In this document: piece after piece, positions 58,389-64,000 of the stretch
How positions within the stretch are numbered: the first letter of the stretch is position 1
Layout of the letters: every line of letters starts with the position of its first letter
IMG/VR virus record: IMGVR_UViG_3300044655_001100
Span: 1 to 64,000 of that record
Reading direction: 5' to 3' (one strand)
Source of the DNA: a virus
DNA length: 64,000 bases
The notes under the pieces: model-generated
What the model was told of the DNA's origin: nothing
Database searches by the model: none
The model's input: only the letters and a program-made list of their open reading frames with translations
Translations under genes and position numbers: made by a program

Positions 58389-59691
58389 ACATAATTGCTT
58401 TGATCACCTCTGCCGCCAATTGCGGTACGATAGCATTGCCTAGGGCTTTTAGCTTTGCGGCTCTTGCTTCTGCTTTCGTGATGAGGAGCGGGATGGAGGG
58501 GCGCAATCCATCCATTCCTTCGGGAACCCCATGAGCCAAGCCACAAAGTCCGGATTGAGGGAACCACGGGGCTCGTCTGGTTTTTCCGTCGGCTCCTGTG
58601 ATCCAGATTGAATCTCTCCAATATGAAGAGACGCTATTGTTGAAACAGTAGCTCCTCGGTTTTGTCCCAGCCAAGAGCTCCCCGCTTCTGCTATGCTCTG
58701 AGCATTCGATGGGCCTTGATGGTTCTCGTTCGCTCTTGGTGTCGGCCAGGGAGCCGTATGTTGGTAGATCTCCTCTGATAGATATCCTGTCGTCCTGCCT
58801 GTCGCTGCTCTGGACGGACGTAATCCCTTCCGGTCCGCTGCGTCCGATGTTGTTGGTGTCGGCCATGTCGCTGCAGTCAGTAGCGCTGCTTCCGATAGAT
58901 TCTTCTGTCTGCCCTGATCCCATCGTTTCAGAGCTTTCTGTGGATCGCTGTATTCCCCGCCGCCCTTCTCTCTGCAATTCGGTGTCGGCCATGTCGAATG
59001 AATTGCTACTTGCTGGCCCAGTGTCGCTGTTTCCGGCCTCAACATTCGACTGGGAGGTATTGACGATCCGTCTTTCCAATCCCTCGCTCTGGGCGTTGTC
59101 CAGGTTCCTGCCTGAAAGCTCAAAGCCGATCCCCCTTGAGCATATTTCTTTTTTCTCATTCCCTTGTCGTCTGCGCATGGTGTTGTCCATGCTAACCCAA
59201 TAGAGTCTCTCTCTGATGTGAGGCGCATTGACCGAACATGCGCTAAGATTAAACGCTTGGCAGGAGTAGTCTTGACTTTCCAGATCATCGAAAACTCCAT
59301 CGAGCCAATTGAGCCCAGCTGCGCCACCAACTTGCTCTCCGATGGCGACAGGCGGTCTACATGCACTGATGAGTCTATAAAGGTGAGGCCAAAGATGCCG
59401 CTCATCGGCTTCCCCTTTCCCTTTCCCTGCAACGGAGAAAGGCTGACAGGGGCAGCTTCCTGACCAGATTTCCCGGTCCGATGGGAATCCTGCGAGTTTA
59501 AGGGCAAGTGGAAAGCCGGCGATTCCACAGAAGAAATGGGCTTGGACAAATCCTCTGACATCATCAGGCTGAATAAGCTGAATTGGTCGGCTGTCGATTT
59601 CACCATCTGGTATTAACCCCTTTTTAATAAGATTTTTTATCCATTCTATGCAGTATGGTTCAATCTCATTATAAAAATTCCATTTTTTCAT
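58387..59691 (-). CDS. DNA C5-cytosine methyltransferase, second copy
   Basis: 434 residues. Unusual N-terminus (WNFYNEIEPYCIEWIKNLIK then RPIQLIQPDDVRGF), then motif I FFCGIAGFPLAL, motif IV GSCPCQPFSVAG with the catalytic Cys, a motif VI variant IGEQVGGAAG, motif VIII NAPHIRERLYWVS and motif X ALGNAIVPQL. The region between VIII and X holds three MADT/LADT-type repeats. Diverged from the copy at 47924. No restriction partner is adjacent. It likely protects phage DNA. A very long +1-frame ORF (58449-59606) covers most of it. Confidence 0.9.
   Translation of the reverse strand: MKKWNFYNEIEPYCIEWIKNLIKKGLIPDGEIDSRPIQLIQPDDVRGFVQAHFFCGIAGFPLALKLAGFPSDREIWSGSCPCQPFSVAGKGKGEADERHLWPHLYRLISACRPPVAIGEQVGGAAGLNWLDGVFDDLESQDYSCQAFNLSACSVNAPHIRERLYWVSMDNTMRRRQGNEKKEICSRGIGFELSGRNLDNAQSEGLERRIVNTSQSNVEAGNSDTGPASSNSFDMADTELQREGRRGIQRSTESSETMGSGQTEESIGSSATDCSDMADTNNIGRSGPEGITSVQSSDRQDDRISIRGDLPTYGSLADTKSEREPSRPIECSEHSRSGELLAGTKPRSYCFNNSVSSYWRDSIWITGADGKTRRAPWFPQSGLCGLAHGVPEGMDGLRPSIPLLITKAEARAAKLKALGNAIVPQLAAEVIKAIM
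58449..59606 (-). CDS. Overlapping +1-frame ORF inside second methyltransferase gene (WPTP/WLMGFP family)
   Basis: 385 residues, entirely inside the methyltransferase gene in the +1 frame. Repeated motif W(P/T)TPxAxD: LAWTTPCADDKG, GTWTTPRARDWKDG, STWPTPNCREKGG, ATWPTPTTSDAADRKG, APWPTPRANENHQG, ending NPDFVAWLMGFPKEWMDCAP. The WPTP repeats correspond to the MADT/LADT repeats of the host frame. AAGGGG lies about 11 bases before the ATG. Shares motifs with 48013-48558. An unbroken 385-codon second frame with conserved motifs argues for a genuine overlapping gene, but expression is untested. Confidence 0.45.
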   Translation of the reverse strand: MVKSTADQFSLFSLMMSEDLSKPISSVESPAFHLPLNSQDSHRTGKSGQEAAPVSLSPLQGKGKGKPMSGIFGLTFIDSSVHVDRLSPSESKLVAQLGSIGSMEFSMIWKVKTTPAKRLILAHVRSMRLTSERDSIGLAWTTPCADDKGMRKKKYAQGGSALSFQAGTWTTPRARDWKDGSSIPPSRMLRPETATLGQQVAIHSTWPTPNCREKGGGEYSDPQKALKRWDQGRQKNLSEAALLTAATWPTPTTSDAADRKGLRPSRAATGRTTGYLSEEIYQHTAPWPTPRANENHQGPSNAQSIAEAGSSWLGQNRGATVSTIASLHIGEIQSGSQEPTEKPDEPRGSLNPDFVAWLMGFPKEWMDCAPPSRSSSRKQKQEPQS

Positions 59692-60209
59692 TTTTTGTTT
59701 CTCTGAAAATTATATGATTTAATTATCCAATCCTTAAAGTTTTGTATAGGCATATCATTTTTTGCTCTGTTACAAATCATGCAACAAGAAACACAGTTAT
59801 TTTTGTCATATCCATCTGTATTTACTACTCTATCAACTCCTTTTGAGGGATTTGTACCACAATAATGGCACTCACCCCAAAAAAAATGTTCAAATTCTTC
59901 TTTTGTAATATTCCATAAATAATTTCTTTTTTCAGCGCTTTTTCTATAATTATAAAATGCTTCATTGATAATAACTGTATCTTTTGACATACGTTCTCTT
60001 CCTACCCATGCCAATTTACGAGAGCAGGATGCACATGAGAAAACATTTCCCAATGCTAGTTTACTAAACCTTACTTTCCTTAGATTTCCGCAATTACATC
60101 TGCACAGTGCTATTGGAGCATTAGATTTTGATCCATCGTAACATTCAATTACTCTTAACTTACCAAACATCATTCCTAGTTTTATGTCGTTCTTTATTCC
60201 TCTAGCCAT
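59688..60209 (-). CDS. HNH endonuclease, likely homing
   Basis: 173 residues. LGMMFGKLRVIECYDGSKSN then ALCRCNCGNLRKVRFSKLAL then FSCASCSRKLAW is the zinc-binding N-terminal type seen in phage HNH proteins. The nuclease core is WGECHYCGTNPSKGVDRVVN then TDGYDKNNCVSCCMICNRAK then DMPIQNFKDWI. AT-rich. Overlaps the methyltransferase start by 4 bases. Confidence 0.85.
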   Translation of the reverse strand: MARGIKNDIKLGMMFGKLRVIECYDGSKSNAPIALCRCNCGNLRKVRFSKLALGNVFSCASCSRKLAWVGRERMSKDTVIINEAFYNYRKSAEKRNYLWNITKEEFEHFFWGECHYCGTNPSKGVDRVVNTDGYDKNNCVSCCMICNRAKNDMPIQNFKDWIIKSYNFQRNKK

Positions 60210-60218
60210 AGTAATTAC

Positions 60219-60419
60219 TCATTCGAGATCTTCGTCTTCTTCATTTTCCAATTCTGATGCTGTTGGTATTAAATTTGCCCTACAATATGCACTCTCAATT
60301 GTGTCCAAAACCGTGCAAAGCATACTGAAATTAGCGTCCAAATTATAAGAACTAATTTTTATTGTTGCTGTTAGTTCTTTGATTGCGTCCAAAAGTGCGT
60401 CAAATTGCTTATCATTCAT
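60219..60419 (-). CDS. Small hypothetical protein
   Basis: 66 residues: NDKQFDALLDAIKELTATIK then DANFSMLCTVLDTIESAYCR then ELENEEDEDLE. Helical, with an acidic end. Its ATG overlaps a TGA that ends a vestigial coding fragment (60417-60481). Unknown role. Confidence 0.45.
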   Translation of the reverse strand: MNDKQFDALLDAIKELTATIKISSYNLDANFSMLCTVLDTIESAYCRANLIPTASELENEEDEDLE

Positions 60420-60481
60420 TTTCTCAATTCCCTTACTAGTTTAGGCAATCTGCCTCTTGCTTCTTTACTGACACAAACTTT
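60417..60481 (-). pseudogene. Vestigial 3' end of the gene at 60773-61048
   Basis: On the minus strand this fragment translates, in one open frame without a usual start codon, as VSKEARGRLPKLVRELRK then TGA. The intact gene at 60773-61048 ends VAKEARGRLPKMVRELRK. The DNA is alike over about 50 bases. A copy of the gene's 3' end was left after an insertion or recombination event that placed the XRE gene (60492-60776) between the two copies. Confidence 0.6.
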
Positions 60482-60491
60482 TATTATTCAT

Positions 60492-60776
60492 TCAATCTAA
60501 TAAATCTATTATAACTTTTTTCAGTTTTTCTATTTCCTTTTTTAAATTTTCAATCTCCAAATCATTATTTGTTTTGGTAATTTCAAACAATAATTCTTGC
60601 GGTTTTACGCCAAGGTGGGGTGCAATTTTATTAGCCCATTCAGGCGTCATCTTGCGTCCTCCTTTTTCTGGCCAGGTTACAAGACGCCAAATTTCAACAG
60701 GTGCGCATCCTATCAATTTAGCAAGGCGAGGATTATTTAAACCTGCATCTGCCATCGCTTTTTTAAGATGAATCAT
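60492..60776 (-). CDS. XRE-type HTH transcriptional regulator
   Basis: 94 residues. MADAGLNNPRLAKLIGCAPV then EIWRLVTWPEKGGRKMTPEW then ANKIAPHLGVKPQELLFE is an XRE/Cro-CI helix-turn-helix. A C-terminal coiled coil (EIENLKKEIEKLKKVIIDLL) probably dimerises it. Its start overlaps the stop of the next upstream gene by 4 bases. It may be a control factor for the leftward small-gene operon. Confidence 0.75.
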   Translation of the reverse strand: MIHLKKAMADAGLNNPRLAKLIGCAPVEIWRLVTWPEKGGRKMTPEWANKIAPHLGVKPQELLFEITKTNNDLEIENLKKEIEKLKKVIIDLLD

Positions 60777-61048
60777 TTCCGCAATTCCCTAACCATCTTT
60801 GGCAGTCTGCCTCTTGCTTCTTTAGCTACACCAACTTCTATTTCCCAATTCTCAAGTAGATTGGCGCATGACTCAATTGCTCGATCATATCCGGCATCAT
60901 AGAACCCAACCATGCCGGCGGTAACGGCTATTTCTCCCTGTACACGCATTTGCTCATAAATGGCGGCATCTAGAACATCCTTGATTGATCCGTTCTCAAG
61001 AACTCTTTCTGCAGCTTCTAATGCTTGGGGTGTCCAGATAACTGCCAT
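60773..61048 (-). CDS. Small hypothetical phage protein
   Basis: 91 residues: TPQALEAAERVLENGSIKDV then AAIYEQMRVQGEIAVTAGMV then FYDAGYDRAIESCANLLENW. Helical. Its last 18 codons are duplicated at 60417-60481. No family recognised. Confidence 0.5.
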   Translation of the reverse strand: MAVIWTPQALEAAERVLENGSIKDVLDAAIYEQMRVQGEIAVTAGMVGFYDAGYDRAIESCANLLENWEIEVGVAKEARGRLPKMVRELRK

Positions 61049-61049
61049 G

Positions 61050-61319
61050 TTATAAACCTCTTGCTATTACGCCGGATCTAATAAGGTCATTCATTACCAT
61101 CTCAGCAGCTACGCAAACACTTCTGCCACTTTTAAGGGGGCCGATATAATTAAGAGCAAATTGCCTTCCCAGTTCATATGCAAAGTTATCCGCATCGTTC
61201 ATGTATCGATCATAGTGAAACCCAAGTTTTTTACGAACGTCTATAAAACCTTCTTTAAAAGCTTTACTGTTCATCAATCTTCGGATGCAATTAAACTCTT
61301 GAACTGTTATCTGGCTCAT
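61050..61319 (-). CDS. Small hypothetical phage protein
   Basis: 89 residues from ATG 61319, preceded by GGGGA; a TTG start at 61346 is the alternative. SQITVQEFNCIRRLMNSKAF then RKKLGFHYDRYMNDADNFAY then ELGRQFALNYIGPLKSGRSV. The stretch FAYELGRQFAL is common in small phage proteins. Overlaps the upstream gene. Role unknown. Confidence 0.5.
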   Translation of the reverse strand: MSQITVQEFNCIRRLMNSKAFKEGFIDVRKKLGFHYDRYMNDADNFAYELGRQFALNYIGPLKSGRSVCVAAEMVMNDLIRSGVIARGL

Positions 61320-61515
61320 TTCCCCGATCCAAATATTTCCTTCCAAGCTTAGTGAAGGGTAAAAAGGCTAATGTTATAAACACCAAGCCAATCATAGCGT
61401 CAGTGCTGCCATGTACTGCTTCCCAAATAAAACAAGCGGGAATAATCATTATGATTACAGGAAAAAGCCATTCTGTAACGAACAGAACGAAGATGATGAA
61501 GATTAAAATACCCAT
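61291..61515 (-). CDS. Small membrane protein
   Basis: 74 residues with two or three hydrophobic segments: GILIFIIFVLFVTEWLFPVI, IIMIIPACFIWEAVHG and AMIGLVFITLAFLPFTKLG, then a charged end. Overlaps neighbours on both sides. Unknown role. Confidence 0.5.
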   Translation of the reverse strand: MGILIFIIFVLFVTEWLFPVIIMIIPACFIWEAVHGSTDAMIGLVFITLAFLPFTKLGRKYLDRGNEPDNSSRV

Positions 61516-61718
61516 TATAATTCATCCATTACACGACGCAGTGCTGTGTCGCAGTTACTGGGAACGAAACCACAGAGCTCAACTACATGAGCGCCTATGG
61601 GTATGAGATGCGTACGAAACTTTTCAGCTTCTGCCCGATTGACGAAAACGAATTCTTTATAGATCGTTTCTTGCCTAGTCGGGATGGCAACCTTTAGCTT
61701 AAATATAAATGGTGTCAT
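61515..61718 (-). CDS. Small hypothetical protein, first gene of leftward operon
   Basis: 67 residues, preceded by ACGGAGTGCTAGATG. FKLKVAIPTRQETIYKEFVF then VNRAEAEKFRTHLIP then CGFVPSNCDTALRRVMDEL. Alpha/beta. It opens the operon driven by the promoter at 61765-61793. Confidence 0.5.
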   Translation of the reverse strand: MTPFIFKLKVAIPTRQETIYKEFVFVNRAEAEKFRTHLIPIGAHVVELCGFVPSNCDTALRRVMDEL

Positions 61719-61764
61719 CTAGCACTCCGTTTCTGTTTTAAGCATACCATACATTTTGCATAAT

Positions 61765-61793
61765 CCTATATGCATATTTCCGTAGTCTGTAAA
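61765..61793 (-). promoter_or_regulatory. Sigma70-like leftward promoter
   Basis: On the minus strand TTTACA (61793-61788), 17 bases, TATAGG (61770-61765). Transcription would start about 39 bases before the ATG at 61718. Confidence 0.4.
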
Positions 61794-61875
61794 TCAAAGA
61801 ACTTTTTTTCCAGAGTTCCTGGTTTCCCATGCGATATTTTTGCAAATCATTTTTTCACTTTTGATTTTTTCCCAA

Positions 61876-61949
61876 GTCCGATGGGGTATGATTTTTTTAA
61901 AAACGAAAATTGGTTTTCCGATTTCGATTCTCCGCAGGTCCGATGGGGT
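61876..61949. repeat. Two copies of GTCCGATGGGGT in T-rich DNA
   Basis: GTCCGATGGGGT is at 61876-61887 and again, exactly, at 61938-61949, 62 bases apart. Each is followed within a few bases by a T tract. They could be protein-binding sites of a control region or origin. Confidence 0.5.
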
Positions 61950-61993
61950 GTCGTTTTTTCAGAATCCAAAATCACTTTACCCCCGAAATTAAT

Positions 61994-62029
61994 GTAAACG
62001 TCTGTAAACAATGGTAAACAATGGTAAAC
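61994..62029. repeat. Four phased GTAAAC repeats (iteron-like), candidate origin or operator
   Basis: GTAAAC occurs at 61994, 62004, 62014 and 62024, a strict 10-base period, two of the units sharing the spacer AATG. All four would face the same side of the helix. Neighbouring DNA is AT-rich (61800-62000). Helically phased short repeats are typical of replication initiator or repressor binding. No initiator gene has been matched to it; the phage does encode a DnaA domain IV-like protein. Confidence 0.5.
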
Positions 62030-62059
62030 AAATGACAACATTAGGCCAAGTCCTATCAA

Positions 62060-62417
62060 TTTTGATTTGATATCTAATCATCTCAAGTCACTGTTTTCCT
62101 TATGCAAACCCCATTTTAACCCTAGCGCATATCGCCTGTAAGCCCCGCCTATGCGTCTTTTTCGGCGCCGCTATATCAGCCTAGTCTCTAGCCTTTTGGC
62201 CTATTTGCGCCGCTCTGAGGCTTGCCGCCGAATATTGCCTAAAGCCTTGTCTATGCTCAAAGCCCTATAGAGCCCCTTGGATAGCTCTTGATCATGCCTA
62301 GGGGTAAACCTAGCCCATAGCCTCAAGCCCTTACCAAAGCGCCACGAATGGCGATTGAGTAAAGCCTCAAATAGGCAAGCTTCTGCATTGGCGGCCGTTA
62401 GTGTTACGGCGCCTTTT
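62060..62417 (+). ncRNA. Non-coding segment ending in a rightward terminator, candidate RNA
   Basis: About 350 bases rich in GCCT/AGCC repeats and small hairpins (CGCC/GGCG near 62340, GCCT/AGGC near 62364). It ends in GGC(G)GCCGT/ACGGCGCC (62390-62413) followed by TTTT, a rightward intrinsic terminator. No gene on the plus strand reaches this terminator, so something else must be transcribed. The only visible frame is a 39-codon Arg/Leu-rich one at 62151-62270 without a ribosome-binding site. No promoter is clear. Confidence 0.35.
62390..62417 (+). terminator. Rightward rho-independent terminator
   Basis: Stem GGC-(G)-GCCGT (62390-62398) with ACGGC-GCC (62406-62413), 7-base loop, then TTTT. 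It faces the leftward terminator that follows. Confidence 0.6.
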
Positions 62418-62429
62418 ATGTTCAGTTAA

Positions 62430-62465
62430 ATTGGAAAGCCCCGCCAAGCCTTTGCCTAGCGGGGC
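62430..62465 (-). terminator. Leftward terminator of the right-end operon
   Basis: GCCCCGC (62465-62459 on the minus strand) pairs with GCGGGGC (62444-62438) around a 14-base loop, followed by TTTCCAATTTAA. It lies just after the stop of the gene at 62472. Confidence 0.6.
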
Positions 62466-62471
62466 GCCTAT

Positions 62472-62768
62472 CTATTCGCTAAAATCATCAATGCAAGCTT
62501 GTTCTAAGCTTGAGCCTTCCAGCAAGGCCGCCTCAATAAGGGGGTATAGCCAATGCTTTGAATCAATATTCTGATCTTTGTCTTTTACGCTTGAGGCGTA
62601 AACCTTGATCGAATTGATTTCGATATCATCAATATAGGGCTCAAAGATTCCAACTTCGGGGTCTTTCGGACGCCTAGCATATTGGACATCAGCGACCCCG
62701 CTTGCGTATATCGCCAAGCCTTTAACAAGCTCCAAATCATCGAAATAATATTCGAATGTGTAGGACAT
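62472..62768 (-). CDS. Hypothetical protein
   Basis: 98 residues: TFEYYFDDLELVKGLAIYAS then PEVGIFEPYIDDIEINSIKV then KHWLYPLIEAALLEGSSLEQ. Strongly acidic. I do not recognise a family. Last gene of the right-end leftward operon. Acidic small early proteins can be DNA mimics, but nothing specific is seen. Confidence 0.5.
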   Translation of the reverse strand: MSYTFEYYFDDLELVKGLAIYASGVADVQYARRPKDPEVGIFEPYIDDIEINSIKVYASSVKDKDQNIDSKHWLYPLIEAALLEGSSLEQACIDDFSE

Positions 62769-62770
62769 GA

Positions 62771-62923
62771 TTAGAGCCCTTTCCCTGTCTCAAGCTTGCG
62801 AATGGCTAATCTAATAAGCGCCAAATGCTGGGGGCTTTGATAGGGGCTAGGGTTGATTAGATTGAGCTCTAGCCACTCAATAGGCTGATTTAAACAAAGG
62901 ATATAGTATTCTCTTTTTGACAT
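62771..62923 (-). CDS. Small hypothetical protein (50 aa)
   Basis: ATG at 62923, preceded by CGGAGTCTAACT. SKREYYILCLNQPIEWLELN then PYQSPQHLALIRLAIRKLET. It ends 2 bases before the next start; the tight packing and a clear ribosome-binding site support it. Confidence 0.5.
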   Translation of the reverse strand: MSKREYYILCLNQPIEWLELNLINPSPYQSPQHLALIRLAIRKLETGKGL

Positions 62924-62996
62924 AGTTAGACTCCGTTTTTGTCGCTCTTGATTAAGCGCCTAAAGGCTGCATTTCTGCAGCCCTTAAACTCTCAAT

Positions 62997-63749
62997 CTAG
63001 AAACCCATATCAAGAGTCTTTGGGCATCTCTGAGGGGGCGGCACGAAATCGGGATTTTCGTCTAGGATTGCTTCAAGCTTTTCAATTCGGGATTCAGCTA
63101 GGCTTTGCTCAAAGCATTCAGAGTCTATAGCCTTCCAAAGCCCCTCATCAAAATCGCCATGCTCAACCATGCTCTCCAGCATGTTGAAGTCAAGATCATG
63201 CTCTCCCTTTAGGAAAGACATTATAAGAGTCCCGATTTCGTTATGATCCCATTCTCGCAAAGGCTTTGCTAACCATGTCTCAAGGTTATTGGAATAATGC
63301 GGAATAAATCCATCCCGCCTTGTAAAGCTTTCCTTGATACATTCATCAAGATCAACAAACAGATTGCGCTTGGCGGCGGCGTAAAGCTTTGCTGCGTCTT
63401 TCATAGAGATTGAGGCGAAAAGTCTGTCTGTCTCGAAATTATAATACCTAGGGCTTGTCATTTTCTCAAAGGTAAAAGAAATCTTTTCGCCCACAATGTC
63501 GGAAAAATAATTCTCAAAGGATTTTAACCATTCCTCTGCCAAATGCTCCCGCCAAATCTGATAGTTTATATTTTGATCAAAGATTAATTGATAATCTGCA
63601 TCATCAAGCCTTTCGTGTGCTTGCAAGCCCTCCTCTCTCTCTTTCTCAATTCTATATTCTATTTCACGCTCTAGGACCGAATCCATTTCATGCGAAAGGA
63701 TTGACTCATAGAAACCAGAAAAGGGGATAGTGGTTGAAAGGTTTTTCAT
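62997..63749 (-). CDS. Hypothetical acidic phage protein
   Basis: 250 residues from ATG 63749, preceded by AAGGAGTCGCGCT. KNLSTTIPFSGFYESILSHE then helical acidic sequence (REIEYRIEKEREEGLQ) and FDEGLWKAIDSECFEQSLAE, with a C-terminus PPPQRCPKTLDMGF. The opening PFxGFYESI is one I recall from phage and mobile-element proteins of unknown role. It may be an inhibitor of host defence given its size and charge, but this is speculation. Confidence 0.5.
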   Translation of the reverse strand: MKNLSTTIPFSGFYESILSHEMDSVLEREIEYRIEKEREEGLQAHERLDDADYQLIFDQNINYQIWREHLAEEWLKSFENYFSDIVGEKISFTFEKMTSPRYYNFETDRLFASISMKDAAKLYAAAKRNLFVDLDECIKESFTRRDGFIPHYSNNLETWLAKPLREWDHNEIGTLIMSFLKGEHDLDFNMLESMVEHGDFDEGLWKAIDSECFEQSLAESRIEKLEAILDENPDFVPPPQRCPKTLDMGF

Positions 63750-63760
63750 AGCGCGACTCC

Positions 63761-63994
63761 TTAGTATTCGGGATGGATAAATAGAACTGTGCAGCAACCA
63801 TAAGGGCGAAAATCTATCATGTCGCCAAAATCGTTGAGCCTTCCACGTAAACCAGAAAGCCCCAAGGCTTTTTTAGCGCGGCGCATAATTAGGGAACGGG
63901 GCGCATTATCGGGCGCCTCTATTGTCGCCCTCCTAACCCAAGAATAATTTGACTCGCCGCCGAAGGTATCTGTGTATTCTACGTTGAATTTCAT
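63761..63994 (-). CDS. Conserved phage/mobile-element protein
   Basis: 77 residues. NVEYTDTFGGESNYSWVRRA then RSLIMRRAKKALGLSGLRGR then GDMIDFRPYGCCTVLFI. This family (YTDTFGGEANYSWVRR) is familiar from phages and integrative elements of many proteobacteria. Function unknown. The upstream CGCGCTATG context matches that of the gene at 63749, and the window ends inside its leader. Confidence 0.65.
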   Translation of the reverse strand: MKFNVEYTDTFGGESNYSWVRRATIEAPDNAPRSLIMRRAKKALGLSGLRGRLNDFGDMIDFRPYGCCTVLFIHPEY

Positions 63995-64000
63995 AGCGCG

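Noticed and set aside
58358-58621. 87-codon minus-strand frame at the end of the second methyltransferase
   Set aside because: Third frame over the methyltransferase 3' end, running into the terminator, with no ribosome-binding site or motif.
61994-62029. CRISPR array
   Set aside because: Units are 6 bases with 4-base spacers; far too short for CRISPR repeats, and no cas genes are present.
62151-62270. 39-codon Arg/Leu-rich plus-strand frame
   Set aside because: No ribosome-binding site and set in a structured GC-repeat region; kept only as part of the non-coding RNA candidate.
1-64000. Integrase, attachment site or complete prophage structure
   Set aside because: No integrase, tRNA-linked direct repeat or host gene was found, and the single tRNA is inside an operon, so lysogeny cannot be supported from this window.

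Overview
The window is part of a tailed dsDNA phage genome, probably a podovirus-type phage of an alphaproteobacterium. The late genes resemble short-tailed virion proteins: two SU10/P22 gp4-like adaptors, a gp10/nozzle-like protein, and large ejection-type proteins. A GcrA-like regulator, GcrA being an alphaproteobacterial cell-cycle factor, points to the host. No terminase, portal, capsid, DNA polymerase or integrase is visible, so the window holds only part of the genome. Base composition is moderately AT-rich, and more so in the homing endonuclease genes.

Layout. (1) 1-18.4 kb, rightward: an unusually large array of about ten fibre/adhesin genes (C1q-like, YadA-type NTAVG repeats, GGTG repeats, collar with His-rich repeats, S74 chaperone, poly-glycine adhesin), with structural genes and two GIY-YIG homing endonucleases between them. 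(2) 18.4-34 kb, rightward: adaptor, nozzle, a GNAT enzyme, an HNH endonuclease, a 2084-residue composite virion protein with a transglycosylase-like domain, a second ejection-type protein and a collar protein. (3) 33.8-38.6 kb, rightward: two 2OG-Fe(II) oxygenases, a lysis cassette (GH108 endolysin, small membrane proteins, nested Rz/Rz1-type spanins), a metallophosphoesterase and an HNH-AP2 endonuclease. (4) 38.6-50.7 kb, leftward: tRNA-Thr, many small overlapping early genes, two related exported hydrolase-like proteins, HNH and decayed GIY-YIG proteins, ERF annealing protein with YqaJ exonuclease, then a C5 cytosine methyltransferase coupled to a GHKL (MORC/Hsp90-like) ATPase. (5) 50.9-58.3 kb, mostly rightward: Cro-like repressor, VRR-NUC nuclease, GcrA-like regulator, DEAD-type helicase; a ParB/MT-A70 methyltransferase lies leftward inside it. 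Two structured non-coding regions sit near 53.8 and 54.2-54.5 kb. (6) 58.4-61.7 kb, leftward: a second C5 methyltransferase, an HNH endonuclease, an XRE regulator and small genes. (7) 61.7-62.5 kb: a non-coding region with four GTAAAC units at exact 10-bp spacing and two convergent terminators, a candidate origin or control region. (8) 62.5-64 kb, leftward: small accessory genes.

How the genes fit together: the early leftward operon supplies recombination (ERF plus YqaJ) and host-facing small proteins. Three DNA methyltransferases and the GHKL ATPase suggest modification, counter-defence or DNA-silencing functions. GcrA-like and MT-A70 proteins suggest interference with the methylation-dependent host cell cycle. 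The late operon makes tail fibres, ejection proteins and lysis proteins. The most unusual observations are the GHKL ATPase/C5-methyltransferase pair, the long +1-frame overlapping reading frames inside both C5-methyltransferase genes that share WPTP and WLMGFP motifs, two structured RNA candidates, and the phased repeat array.
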